This document shows, piece by piece, positions 8,863 through 16,155 of a stretch of DNA of 64,000 bases; position 1 is the first letter of the stretch; each line of letters begins with the position of its first letter. The stretch covers positions 1-64,000 of the forward strand of contig NZ_SSSR01000007.1 of assembly GCF_009469695.1 (NCBI RefSeq), in the 5' to 3' direction. This stretch comes from Propionivibrio limicola. GTDB taxonomy: Bacteria > Pseudomonadota > Gammaproteobacteria > Burkholderiales > Rhodocyclaceae. The position numbers and the translations under genes are program-made. Under the pieces are notes generated by a model. It did no database searches. It saw nothing but the letters and a program-made list of their open reading frames with translations, and was not told the origin of the DNA.

Positions 8863-9477
8863 TCAGCCTCCGACGCGGGCGAATGCCTTGTCGATTTCCG
8901 TGCGCAGTTCGTCGTAGTTCATGGTGACCGGGAACTGCGGGAATTCGCGGATGACGTTCTCCGGCGGGTGGAAGAGGATGCCGGCATCGGCTTCGCCGAG
9001 CATCGCCGTGTCGTTGTACGAATCGCCGGCGGCGACGATCTTGAAGTTGAGTTCCTTGAAGCGCTGGACGGCTTCGCGCTTCTGGTCGGGCATGCGCAGA
9101 TGGTAGTCGACGAGCAAGCCGTTGGCGTCCGCCTCGAGGCTGTGGCAGAACAGCGTCGGCCAGCCGAGTTGGCGCATCAGCGGGTGGGCGAATTCGTAGA
9201 ACGTGTCGGACAGGATGATCACCTGATAATCCTCGCGCAGCTTGTCGAGGAATTCGCGGGCGCCCGGCATCGGCCCCATTTCGCCGATCACCTTCTGGAT
9301 GTCCGGCAGGCCGAGTTTTTTCTCGGCGAGAATGTTCAGACGATAGGTCATCAGCTTGTCGTAGTCCGGCTCGTCGCGCGTCGTGCGGCGCAATTCGGGA
9401 ATACCGGTGCGCTCGGCAAACTGGATCCAGATTTCGGGGACAAGCACGCCTTCAAGGTCGAGACAGACGATTTTCAC
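8863..9477 (-). CDS. thrH: bifunctional phosphoserine phosphatase/homoserine phosphotransferase
   Basis: HAD-superfamily enzyme of 204 aa matching ThrH, which dephosphorylates phosphoserine and can transfer the phosphate to homoserine. HAD motif I is CLDLEGVLVPE, with Glu two places after the nucleophile Asp, a ThrH hallmark; motif II Ser is in IILSDTF and motif IV is GDSYNDTAML. The start is GTG, supported by GGGAG at good spacing. It is the first gene of a probable two-gene unit with purU, linking serine and one-carbon metabolism. Confusion with SerB is unlikely given the short length. Confidence 0.9.
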   Translation of the reverse strand: MKIVCLDLEGVLVPEIWIQFAERTGIPELRRTTRDEPDYDKLMTYRLNILAEKKLGLPDIQKVIGEMGPMPGAREFLDKLREDYQVIILSDTFYEFAHPLMRQLGWPTLFCHSLEADANGLLVDYHLRMPDQKREAVQRFKELNFKIVAAGDSYNDTAMLGEADAGILFHPPENVIREFPQFPVTMNYDELRTEIDKAFARVGG

Positions 9478-9638
9478 GAGAAGCTCCCAGAGAATGAGTA
9501 AAAAAACAGCCGGTCATTCTACCAAAGGGGGGAGTGGCGCATGTGGCTGATTCAGCGGGATTCATCGCCGTTTTTCCGCAAACCGGAGGCGCCCGTCTCC
9601 GCCGCGGCGTAAAATCGCCGGCTGTGGAGGAAACCGTA

Positions 9639-10259
9639 ATGCACATGCGTAATCTGATGACCGTTTTGCTGTTGACCAGCACCCCGCTGGGGGCGCAGGT
9701 GCCTGCCGCCCATCCGGGGCCCGTGCCGAAAACGCTGGAGGAGGCGAAGGCGCAACGCGAACGCGCCTCGCAAATGGAGAAGGATGCCGAGCAGCGCTAC
9801 GCCGCTGACGAAGCCGCTTGTTACCAGAAGATTCTGGTCAACGACTGCCTGGACGAAGCGAAAAAGCGTCTGACCCAGTCGAAGATCGACGCTCGCAATC
9901 TCGACACGCCGGCCCGCGACTTCGAGCGCGAGGCCAAGCGTGCCGACGTCGAGGCCAAGGAAGCGAAGCGCGAAGCCGATCGTCCGGTGCGCGAAGCCGA
10001 GCAGCAGACGAGGGGCGAACAGTACCGTAGCGAAGAGGCCGCCAAAGCGGTCGAGCGCGAGCGAAAAGCCGCCGAAAAAACGCAACAGGCCGCCGAGAAT
10101 CGCCAGAAACTGGCCGAGGAGCAGGCCAGGCGGGCAGAAAAGAACGAAAAGCGCGCCAAGAAGGATGCCGAACGCGCCGCCCAGCGGGCCAAGCGGGAAG
10201 CCAAGGAAGCGGCGAAGGCGGCTGAGAAAGCGGCGGCCGACAAGGCGAAGGGCAATTGA
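9639..10259 (+). CDS. exported Lys/Glu/Ala-rich coiled-coil protein
   Basis: A 206-aa protein with a signal peptide (MHMRNLMTVLLLTS) and then an almost unbroken charged helix (about 40-206) of repeating Ala, Lys, Glu and Arg, like the stalk of TolA. Two cysteines (AACYQK and VNDCLD) near residue 60-70 could form a disulfide. The ATG at 9639 follows GTGGAGGAAA, so the longer in-frame extension from 9534 is rejected. No enzymatic domain is visible. Its role is unknown; a periplasmic spacer or structural role is plausible. Confidence 0.7.
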   Translation: MHMRNLMTVLLLTSTPLGAQVPAAHPGPVPKTLEEAKAQRERASQMEKDAEQRYAADEAACYQKILVNDCLDEAKKRLTQSKIDARNLDTPARDFEREAKRADVEAKEAKREADRPVREAEQQTRGEQYRSEEAAKAVERERKAAEKTQQAAENRQKLAEEQARRAEKNEKRAKKDAERAAQRAKREAKEAAKAAEKAAADKAKGN

Positions 10260-10302
10260 GTTGAGCGATTCCTTGTCCGATTCCGACACGGCGATTTGCC
10301 TG

Positions 10303-10345
10303 AAAAAAGCTGCCGGCGAGGAATGAAAACTCCCTGCGCCGGCAG
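10303..10345 (-). terminator. intrinsic terminator after the SDR operon
   Basis: Read leftward, arms CTGCCGGCG (10345-10337) and CGCCGGCAG (10318-10310) flank an 18-base loop and are followed by CTTTTTTC. It lies about 80 bp beyond the stop of the SDR gene, at the end of the dctP operon. Confidence 0.55.
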
Positions 10346-10422
10346 TCAAGGCTTCAAGTCGTGCTTCAAGAGGTACTGCTTGCTGCCACTGCGGGTACTA
10401 CTTCTACTGCAATCCATAACGC

Positions 10423-11163
10423 TCAGATATACACGCCGCCATTGACGTCGAGGATTTCGCCAGTCACCCATTCTGCCTCGTCGCTGGCGAGGTAGAGGGC
10501 GGCATTGCCGATGTCGTCGGGGCGCCCAAGGCGGCCGATGCAGGCGGTGCTGATCAGCGCCTTGAGGTTTTCCGGCGGCATCGATTCCGTCATGCGGCCG
10601 GCCAGCGGGCCCGGACAGATGCTGTTGACGGTGATGTTGAAGGCGCCGAGTTCGCGGGCGAGGCACATCGTCAGGCCGTTGACCCCGGCTTTCGACGCGG
10701 CGTAATTAACGCCGACCTTCGGCCGGCCGGTGCGGCCGCCGACCGATGAGATCGTGATGATGCGACCGCTTTGTTGCTGCTTCATGAACGGCACGGCGGC
10801 TTTGCAGGTGACGAAGGTGCCGGTCAGGTTGATATCGACGACCCATTTCCAGTCGTTGAGCGACATCTCGTCGATCGGCATGTGCTTGATCACGCCGGCG
10901 CAGGGCACGACGATATCGAGCTTGCCGAACTGGCTGACGGCCAGCCTGGCGGCGGCTTCCATGTCGTCGAGGTGGCACACGTCGCCGGTGACGGTTGCCA
11001 GCGCGGCGCCGGCGTTCAGTTTCTGCGCGGCGGCCGCGAGCAGCTCGGGTTTCAGGTCGACCAGTACGACCCTGGCGCCGTTGGCGAGGAATTTTTCGGC
11101 GATCGCGATGGCCACATCGCCGCCGCCGCCGGTAATCAATGCCACTTTGTCTTTCAGTCTCAT
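10423..11163 (-). CDS. SDR-family oxidoreductase, last gene of the dctP operon
   Basis: Short-chain dehydrogenase of 246 aa, probably oxidising or reducing a sugar or hydroxy acid taken up through the neighbouring TRAP receptor. It has the catalytic Ser (ISSVGG), the YAASK active-site motif, VPCAG in place of NNAG, and a C-terminal GxxxxVNGG end. The cofactor loop is unusual: TGGGGDVAIA instead of TGxxxGxG, so two of the usual glycines are replaced. The start has a strong GGAGGTGA site. It lies 54 bp after the isomerase-like gene. Confidence 0.85.
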   Translation of the reverse strand: MRLKDKVALITGGGGDVAIAIAEKFLANGARVVLVDLKPELLAAAAQKLNAGAALATVTGDVCHLDDMEAAARLAVSQFGKLDIVVPCAGVIKHMPIDEMSLNDWKWVVDINLTGTFVTCKAAVPFMKQQQSGRIITISSVGGRTGRPKVGVNYAASKAGVNGLTMCLARELGAFNITVNSICPGPLAGRMTESMPPENLKALISTACIGRLGRPDDIGNAALYLASDEAEWVTGEILDVNGGVYI

Positions 11164-11217
11164 GTGTTCACCTCCGATGGTTCGAGTTCAGATGTGCCGT
11201 GCGATTGCCTTGCGCGC

Positions 11218-12036
11218 TCAGAGTCCGTTGGCTTCCAGATATGCCTTGGTTGTCTCGATGCTGCGGGAAATATGTTCGGAGGCGCCAATGGCCTTGAGGC
11301 GTTCGATATGCGGGATTTCGATGCCGCAAACGACGTTCGCCGGCATGTTGCTGACGATGCCGGCGATGTCGATGCCGCCTTCCCCGACGTAGAGCCGTTC
11401 GCCGCGGCCGGTGTGGATCAATCCTTCCTTGGTCGTCGGGATTTCGGCCGGCGCATCGCACAGGTGCAGCGCCCCGAGGTAGTCGGGCGGCAGGGCGGCC
11501 AGTTCTTCCAGCGTGCAGCGCGAGCGGGAAAAATGCAGCGTGTCGAGGGCGATTGCGGCGTTGTCGGCGCCGGACGATTTGATGATCTCGACGGAATCCT
11601 TGAGGTCGGTGATGCTTGCCCAAGTGACAAATTCAAGATTGACCTTGAGGCCGTAAGACTTGGCATGACCGCAAAGCTCGGCGAACTTGTCGACGACGAA
11701 AGCGCGGTCGGTTGACCAGATGTTCGTCAGCACCGCCTTGGCGCCGAGTTCGGCGGCAATTTCCATTTCCGGCAGATATTTCCTGATATCGACGTCGTCA
11801 TGGAGGCGGGCATTTTCGATGTCGAGCAGCTTGACGCCGCTGTCGGCCAGCGCCGCCTTGGTGTCGCGCAGCAAGGCCGGATTGCTCGAAAGTCCGAAAT
11901 TCAACTCGCCGGGAAGCCCCATGGCGATGGTGCGCAGGCTGACATAATCGAAACCGGCCCGGCCCGCCGTCTCGATCATTTCCGGCGGCGCCAGTTCCGA
12001 AGCGGTGAGATATACCAGCGAGAATTGTCTTTTCAT
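11218..12036 (-). CDS. sugar phosphate isomerase/epimerase-like TIM-barrel protein
   Basis: 272-aa protein of the xylose isomerase-like TIM-barrel (AP endonuclease 2) superfamily, which isomerises or epimerises sugars and related acids using a divalent metal. Likely metal ligands are Glu in NLEFVTWAS, Asp/His in ALDTLHFSRS, His/Asp in ALHLCDAP and Glu in GIEIPH. The ATG at 12036 is used because the longer frame would run into dctP; the ribosome site is weak. It lies between dctP and an SDR and presumably acts on the transported compound. The exact substrate is unknown. Confidence 0.8.
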   Translation of the reverse strand: MKRQFSLVYLTASELAPPEMIETAGRAGFDYVSLRTIAMGLPGELNFGLSSNPALLRDTKAALADSGVKLLDIENARLHDDVDIRKYLPEMEIAAELGAKAVLTNIWSTDRAFVVDKFAELCGHAKSYGLKVNLEFVTWASITDLKDSVEIIKSSGADNAAIALDTLHFSRSRCTLEELAALPPDYLGALHLCDAPAEIPTTKEGLIHTGRGERLYVGEGGIDIAGIVSNMPANVVCGIEIPHIERLKAIGASEHISRSIETTKAYLEANGL

Positions 12037-12106
12037 TTGCGGTGCGTCCGAGATGTTGGCGGGGGCGGCCAGCGCCTGCTGAGACGCCAGCCCCCGTTCC
12101 AGCGGC

Positions 12107-13123
12107 TTACTTGCTGCCGCGCACCTTGGCGATTTCGGCGGTGAATTCCTTGTACAGCGCTTCGCCGACATCCTTCTGGACGAACTTGTCGATCACCGGC
12201 TTGGCTTTTTCGCGCAGCTTGGCGACGTCCTGCGGCGTCAGTTCATTGACCTGCACACCCGCTTTCTTCATGCGCTCGATCGCTTGCTGGTTCTGCTCGC
12301 GCGACAGATTGCGCTGGAAGACGGACGCTTCCTTGGCGGCATCGCCGATGATCTTCTTCTCTTCGGGAGTGAACTTGTCCCAGACCTTCTTGCTGATCAG
12401 GAACGCCATCGGGTTGTAGGTGTGCTGGGTCAGCGTCATGTACTTCTGAACCTCGAACAGCTTGGACGCCTCGATCGTGCGCGGCGGGTTTTCCTGGCCG
12501 TCGATGGTCTTCTGCTCCAGCGCGGTGTACAACTCGCCGAACGGCATCGGCACGGCATTGGCGCCCAGGGCGTTGAACAGGTCGATATAGATCGGCGACT
12601 GCACGACGCGGATCTTCAGGCCGGCGATATCCTCGACCTTGGTGATCGGCCGCTTGCTGTTGGTCAGGTTGCGGAAGCCGTTGTCGAAATAGCCCAAACC
12701 GACGAGCCCTTTCTCCGGCAGGCGGTCAAACATCTTCTGGCCGACCGGGCCTTCCATGATGGCGTCGGCTTCCTTCGAGTTGTTGAACAGGAAGGGCAGG
12801 TCGAAAACGATGAATTCCTTGATCAGACCATTGAGCAGACCGGCGTTGAGCGAGGTCATGTCGATCGTACCGCCCTGCAGCGCGGCGACGGTTTGCAAGT
12901 CGCCGCCGAGCACGCCGCCCGGAAACAGCTTTACGGCCATTTTGCCGCCGCTCTTTTCCTTCACCAGATCGGCAAACTTTTGCGAGCCGATGCCTTGCGG
13001 GTGATCGGCCTGATTCTGGAAAGTCAGGCGCAGCACCTTTTCCTGCGCCAATGCGGCCGAGCCCCCAACCAACAAGGCAGCCGAAAACAGACCCGCGGCG
13101 ATTTTTTTGAGTGTCGTATTCAT
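12107..13123 (-). CDS. dctP: TRAP transporter solute-binding protein
   Basis: Periplasmic receptor of a TRAP transporter (DctP family), 338 aa, which captures organic or sugar acids. A signal peptide covers about residues 1-27; LRLTFQN, the family Arg in GLKIRVVQSP and the downstream NPPRTIEASK segment fit DctP. The ATG at 13123 has GGAGG upstream; a TTG one codon earlier is rejected. It heads an operon with the isomerase-like and SDR genes. No dctQ or dctM membrane subunit is in the window, so it must pair with subunits elsewhere or be an orphan receptor. Confidence 0.9.
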   Translation of the reverse strand: MNTTLKKIAAGLFSAALLVGGSAALAQEKVLRLTFQNQADHPQGIGSQKFADLVKEKSGGKMAVKLFPGGVLGGDLQTVAALQGGTIDMTSLNAGLLNGLIKEFIVFDLPFLFNNSKEADAIMEGPVGQKMFDRLPEKGLVGLGYFDNGFRNLTNSKRPITKVEDIAGLKIRVVQSPIYIDLFNALGANAVPMPFGELYTALEQKTIDGQENPPRTIEASKLFEVQKYMTLTQHTYNPMAFLISKKVWDKFTPEEKKIIGDAAKEASVFQRNLSREQNQQAIERMKKAGVQVNELTPQDVAKLREKAKPVIDKFVQKDVGEALYKEFTAEIAKVRGSK

Positions 13124-13183
13124 CAAGGAAGTCCTCCGAGAAGTGATTGGATAGAACCGGCACGAGTGGTGTGGAGCGCTAGT

Positions 13184-13222
13184 ACCTCAGTTCATTTAAT
13201 CACTGAGGTGTTAGTGTGTCAA
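13184..13222 (-). promoter_or_regulatory. dctP promoter with palindromic operator
   Basis: Reading leftward, TTGACA (13222-13217), a 17-base spacer and TTAAAT (13199-13194) form a good sigma70 promoter about 70 bp before dctP. The palindrome ACCTCAGT (13184-13191) and ACTGAGGT (13202-13209), separated by 10 bases, brackets the -10. A bound protein here would block transcription, so this is a likely operator. The GntR/FCD regulator at 19633-20388 is the obvious candidate, but this is inference. Confidence 0.6.
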
Positions 13223-13313
13223 TCGATCTGCTAAAAAATCGGGACAAAACTGCTCCCGTTCAGGCGGTACGCTGCTTCGGCCTGTGCGAAAAAGCTTGTA
13301 GCACGCTCGGGTG

Positions 13314-13356
13314 TGTTGCATGTAACTGGATTTGTTGTATAGTGTTTCATGTAACA
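13314..13356 (+). promoter_or_regulatory. toxin-antitoxin promoter flanked by paired operators
   Basis: TTGCAT (13316-13321), 16 bases, and TATAGT (13338-13343) form a sigma70-like promoter. Two copies of the palindromic motif TGTTNCATGNAAC, at 13314-13327 and 13343-13356, overlap the -35 and abut the -10. Their start-to-start spacing is 29 bp. This suits autorepression by the antitoxin or the toxin-antitoxin complex. The motif is seen directly; binding is inferred. Confidence 0.6.
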
Positions 13357-13374
13357 TGGAAAAAGAGGTTCAAC

Positions 13375-13599
13375 ATGGCCACAACTCACGTAAACGCCCG
13401 AGTGCAGAAGCACCGCGCAGCCCTGCGCATGGCCGGGCTGCGCCCGGTTCAGATTTGGGTGCCCGACACGCGCCGGCCCGGCTTCGCCGAAGAATGCCGG
13501 CGACAATGCCGACTCGCGGCTCAGGCAGATGCCGCCGACACCGATATGCAGCACTTCATGGACGAGGCCTTGGCCGACGTGGACGGCTGGACTGAGTGA
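13375..13599 (+). CDS. MazE-family antitoxin (DUF3018 type)
   Basis: Small antitoxin of 74 aa that would neutralise the toxin encoded directly downstream. The ATG at 13375 follows GAGG at good spacing; the longer open frame from 13216 is rejected because it would run through the promoter and operators. The pattern RVQKHRAALRMAGLRPVQIWVPDTR is shortened here: RPVQIWVPD is the family core, an N-terminal DNA-binding part, and the acidic C-terminus (DEALADVDGWTE) should wrap the toxin. Its stop overlaps the toxin start (TGATG), the usual coupled layout. Confidence 0.85.
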   Translation: MATTHVNARVQKHRAALRMAGLRPVQIWVPDTRRPGFAEECRRQCRLAAQADAADTDMQHFMDEALADVDGWTE

Positions 13600-13922
13600 T
13601 GCGCGGCGACCTCGTTACCATCGCCATGCAAGGCGATTTCGGCAAGCCACGTCCCGCCTTGATAATCCAGTCCGATCAGTTTGACGAACACGCGAGCGTC
13701 ACGGTGCTACCCGTGACCAGCACGCTCGTTGCAGCTCCCTTGTTCCGTGTCACGGTGCGGCCGAGCACGGCGAACGGTCTCCAAAAGCCATCGCAGGTGA
13801 TGGTCGACAAGGCCATGACTGTGAAACGGGATAAGGTTGGCCAAGCCTTCGGGCGCATTGACGCTGATGCACTGCTCGAAGTCGAACGTTGCTTGGCCGT
13901 GTTTTTGGGGATCGCTAAATGA
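13599..13922 (+). CDS. MazF/PemK-family toxin endoribonuclease
   Basis: Toxin of about 107 aa that in this family cleaves mRNA at short sequence motifs. The family elements are GDLVTIAMQGDFGKPRPALI (nucleic-acid loop with the GKPRPALI signature), TVLPVTSTL with the catalytic Thr, and SQVMVDKAMTV, followed by the GRIDADALLEVERCLAVFLGI helix. All appear intact, so it is probably active. GTG at 13596 is an alternative start. It is translationally coupled to the antitoxin, and its stop is only 39 bp before the first CRISPR repeat, with no terminator between them. Confidence 0.88.
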   Translation: MRGDLVTIAMQGDFGKPRPALIIQSDQFDEHASVTVLPVTSTLVAAPLFRVTVRPSTANGLQKPSQVMVDKAMTVKRDKVGQAFGRIDADALLEVERCLAVFLGIAK

Positions 13923-13961
13923 GAACCCAAACCCCAGGAATCGCGATCCGCGTCTGATACG

Positions 13962-14855
13962 GTTGTAGCTCCCTCTCTCACCCCGGAAAGCTACAATGTC
14001 AACGATTTGACGGTCACGGCGCCTGAGGTTGTAGCTCCCTCTCTCACCCCGGAAAGCTACAATCGATCGTTGTAGATAGCCATCAAACGGTCTGTTGTAG
14101 CTCCCTCTCTCACCCCGGAAAGCTACAATAATCGCAGTCGTCTCGCTTGCCGTCGCGTTGTTGTAGCTCCCTCTCTCACCCCGGAAAGCTACAATGTTTT
14201 TCAAGATCGGCACAACGCCGGAGCAGTTGTAGCTCCCTCTCTCACCCCGGAAAGCTACAATTCGATCCACACGCGGCACTTTATAGGTGTAGTTGTAGCT
14301 CCCTCTCTCACCCCGGAAAGCTACAATACTACACCCGGAAGGGTGGCGTTCTCCTGTGTTGTAGCTCCCTCTCTCACCCCGGAAAGCTACAATCATCTTC
14401 GTCGAAGCCTTCGCTGTCTGACTGTTGTAGCTCCCTCTCTCACCCCGGAAAGCTACAATCCATTTAGGTTTCGGCCCCTTGCCGCCATGGTTGTAGCTCC
14501 CTCTCTCACCCCGGAAAGCTACAATAGGTGCGCATGAGCAAGAAGGGCGAGCGCTGTTGTAGCTCCCTCTCTCACCCCGGAAAGCTACAATTCCAGCACA
14601 TCGACTGATGCATTGGCATAAGTTGTAGCTCCCTCTCTCACCCCGGAAAGCTACAATTCTTGCCCTGGCCGTTGGCTACGAGAAGAAGTTGTAGCTCCCT
14701 CTCTCACCCCGGAAAGCTACAATTCCTGACAATCAACCTGCCGAGCCAAGAGGGTTGTAGCTCCCTCTCTCACCCCGGAAAGCTACAATTGCAAAGCAGC
14801 ACAGTACGCAAGAATGAAGGTTGTAGCTCCCTCTCTCACCCCGGAAAGCTACAAT
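13962..14855 (+). CRISPR. type II-C CRISPR array: 14 repeats, 13 spacers
   Basis: Fourteen 36-bp repeats, beginning GTTGTAGCTC and ending AGCTACAAT, occur every 66 bp at 13962, 14028, 14094 and so on to 14820. All 14 look identical, and all 13 spacers are exactly 30 bp and unique. The repeat closely resembles the Neisseria meningitidis II-C repeat, and its orientation (crRNA made from the plus strand) follows from that match and from the tracrRNA. The repeat ends in the hexamer TACAAT, usable as a -10, but the preceding TG of the extended -10 known in Neisseria is AG here. No degenerate terminal repeat marks the old end. No A+T-rich leader precedes the first repeat. Confidence 0.98.
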
Positions 14856-14866
14856 AGACCTCCCCA

Positions 14867-14900
14867 AAATTCCCGCCCGGCGTGAGCTGGGCGGGAATTT
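14867..14900. terminator. bidirectional terminator between array and cas2
   Basis: A perfect 12-bp stem, AAATTCCCGCCC (14867-14878) with GGGCGGGAATTT (14889-14900), around a 10-base loop. T runs follow in both directions (longer on the plus strand). It separates the convergent array and cas operon transcripts. Confidence 0.85.
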
Positions 14901-14917
14901 TTTCTGAAAAATCCGTG

Positions 14918-15250
14918 TCAGAAAAGTAGCATTTGTTCGGCTGTGACCGTTTTTTCTTGAAAAAGGCGCATGCCGACGAGCAGACGGATGCCGGCGAACT
15001 GCTTTTCAGTGACTGTCATGCAACGGACGGAGCCGGCGGGAGGAAGGCTGTCTACCAAACGCTTGAGGTGTTTTTCTTGATCGTCCGAACCATTGAGCAG
15101 GCGACCGTAGACGGACCACTGGATCATGTCGTAACCGTCGTTGAGCAAGAAGCGCCGGAATTGAACGTAGGCGCGCTTTTCGGTTTTTGTGACCATCGGT
15201 AGGTCGAAGAAGACAATCAGTCGCATGAAACGTCGCGTCTCCCTGCTCAT
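14918..15250 (-). CDS. cas2: CRISPR-associated protein Cas2
   Basis: Small partner of Cas1 in the spacer-acquisition complex, 110 aa with a ferredoxin-like fold. The conserved metal-site Asp is D16 in IVFFDLP, followed by RAYVQFRRFLLNDGY and VYGRL segments typical of Cas2. The ATG at 15250 is 2 bp after the cas1 stop, so the genes are tightly coupled. It is the last gene of the operon cas9-cas1-cas2. No cas4 or csn2 follows, as expected for subtype II-C. Confidence 0.95.
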   Translation of the reverse strand: MSRETRRFMRLIVFFDLPMVTKTEKRAYVQFRRFLLNDGYDMIQWSVYGRLLNGSDDQEKHLKRLVDSLPPAGSVRCMTVTEKQFAGIRLLVGMRLFQEKTVTAEQMLLF

Positions 15251-15252
15251 GT

Positions 15253-16155
15253 TTAATAGTCCAGCGTGTGTGTTCTGAGTCCAATCAGGGAAGGCAATTC
15301 GAGATGGCTATCTTCTTGCTCGAAAAGTCGCCCAAGGCTCTCCACTGCGTATTCGATTGCCGACATGACAGACATCTTGCCCTGTGGCATCGCGAGGTCG
15401 ACATTGAGCAGGGCAACCAGATCGGCTTTGTCTTTTGGTGAAAGATCGCCTTCTGTACTTGGGGGATTCTTTGCAACATGCAGATCGACCACGGGGCGAA
15501 ATGGTTCGATCAGGTCGTCAGCAAGGTTGAAGGCGTTTTGCTCGCTGGCATGGAAAATACCCAGCGGAGGATGCAGACCGTGGGCGACAAGGCCGCGCGC
15601 AATTGCTCCACGGAGAACAGCGTAGCCATAATCGAGCGCAGCATTGATCCAGCGCTCTTCGGCACGGTAGAAACCGGGGCCGAAGAGTTGCGCGAAATAA
15701 AAGGCGGCGGCTTGTCCTTCGATATTGTCGACGTCGCCAGAGCGAACCCGGTTCGCGTATGAACTCAGGCGGTCCGCTCCCTGTCGCGCAGCCAAACGTA
15801 GGCATGCCGCCTGGTTTTCGATCTTGCGGCGGACGATGTTGGCCCATGCCTGTTTGGCAAGCGGCTTGCTGACGTCGAGTTGCTTTCGCATCAGGCGCGT
15901 CGTTCTCGAATGCGACAGAAAGGGCAGGAAAATGCCGTTCGGCTGATGGTTGTCGCCGGTTGCATAGAGTCCGATCCCATATTCGGCGCAGGCAGATAGC
16001 ACCGGATGGGTCAGGTTGATTTGCCGGTGGTTGAGGACGATGACGGCAATGTCTTCAAACGGGATAAAGGCCGTTTCTTCCTGCTCGATAGCGAGCGAGA
16101 AGTGCTCCCGACGCAGACGGGCTGGCCGGGAGATCATTACGCTACGCCAGCCCAC
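15253..16155 (-). CDS. cas1: CRISPR-associated integrase Cas1 (type II)
   Basis: Metal-dependent integrase that inserts new spacers at the array. The 300-aa protein begins GWRSVMISRPARL, the standard opening of type II Cas1, which supports the GTG start at 16155; the ATG at 16137 would cut this off. Metal ligands visible are E146 (DNIEGQAA), H202 (FHASEQNAF) and D213/D214 (LADDLIEPF). The start overlaps the cas9 stop by 14 bases, so translation is coupled. All catalytic residues are present, so adaptation should be functional. Confidence 0.96.
   Translation of the reverse strand: MGWRSVMISRPARLRREHFSLAIEQEETAFIPFEDIAVIVLNHRQINLTHPVLSACAEYGIGLYATGDNHQPNGIFLPFLSHSRTTRLMRKQLDVSKPLAKQAWANIVRRKIENQAACLRLAARQGADRLSSYANRVRSGDVDNIEGQAAAFYFAQLFGPGFYRAEERWINAALDYGYAVLRGAIARGLVAHGLHPPLGIFHASEQNAFNLADDLIEPFRPVVDLHVAKNPPSTEGDLSPKDKADLVALLNVDLAMPQGKMSVMSAIEYAVESLGRLFEQEDSHLELPSLIGLRTHTLDY

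Noticed and set aside
13288-13327. Possible degenerate CRISPR repeat before the antitoxin (CTTGTAGC followed by CGCTC)
   Set aside because: Only the TTGTAGC heptamer and scattered bases match; the segment is better explained by the promoter and operator.
13216-13374. N-terminal extension of the antitoxin from a GTG at 13216
   Set aside because: It would overlap the dctP -35 and the toxin-antitoxin promoter and operators; the ATG at 13375 has a good ribosome site and family start.
13707-14396. Open frame with a repeated IVAFRGERGSYN unit, as if a repeat protein
   Set aside because: It is the translation of the CRISPR repeats on the opposite strand; the 66-bp period keeps frames open by chance.
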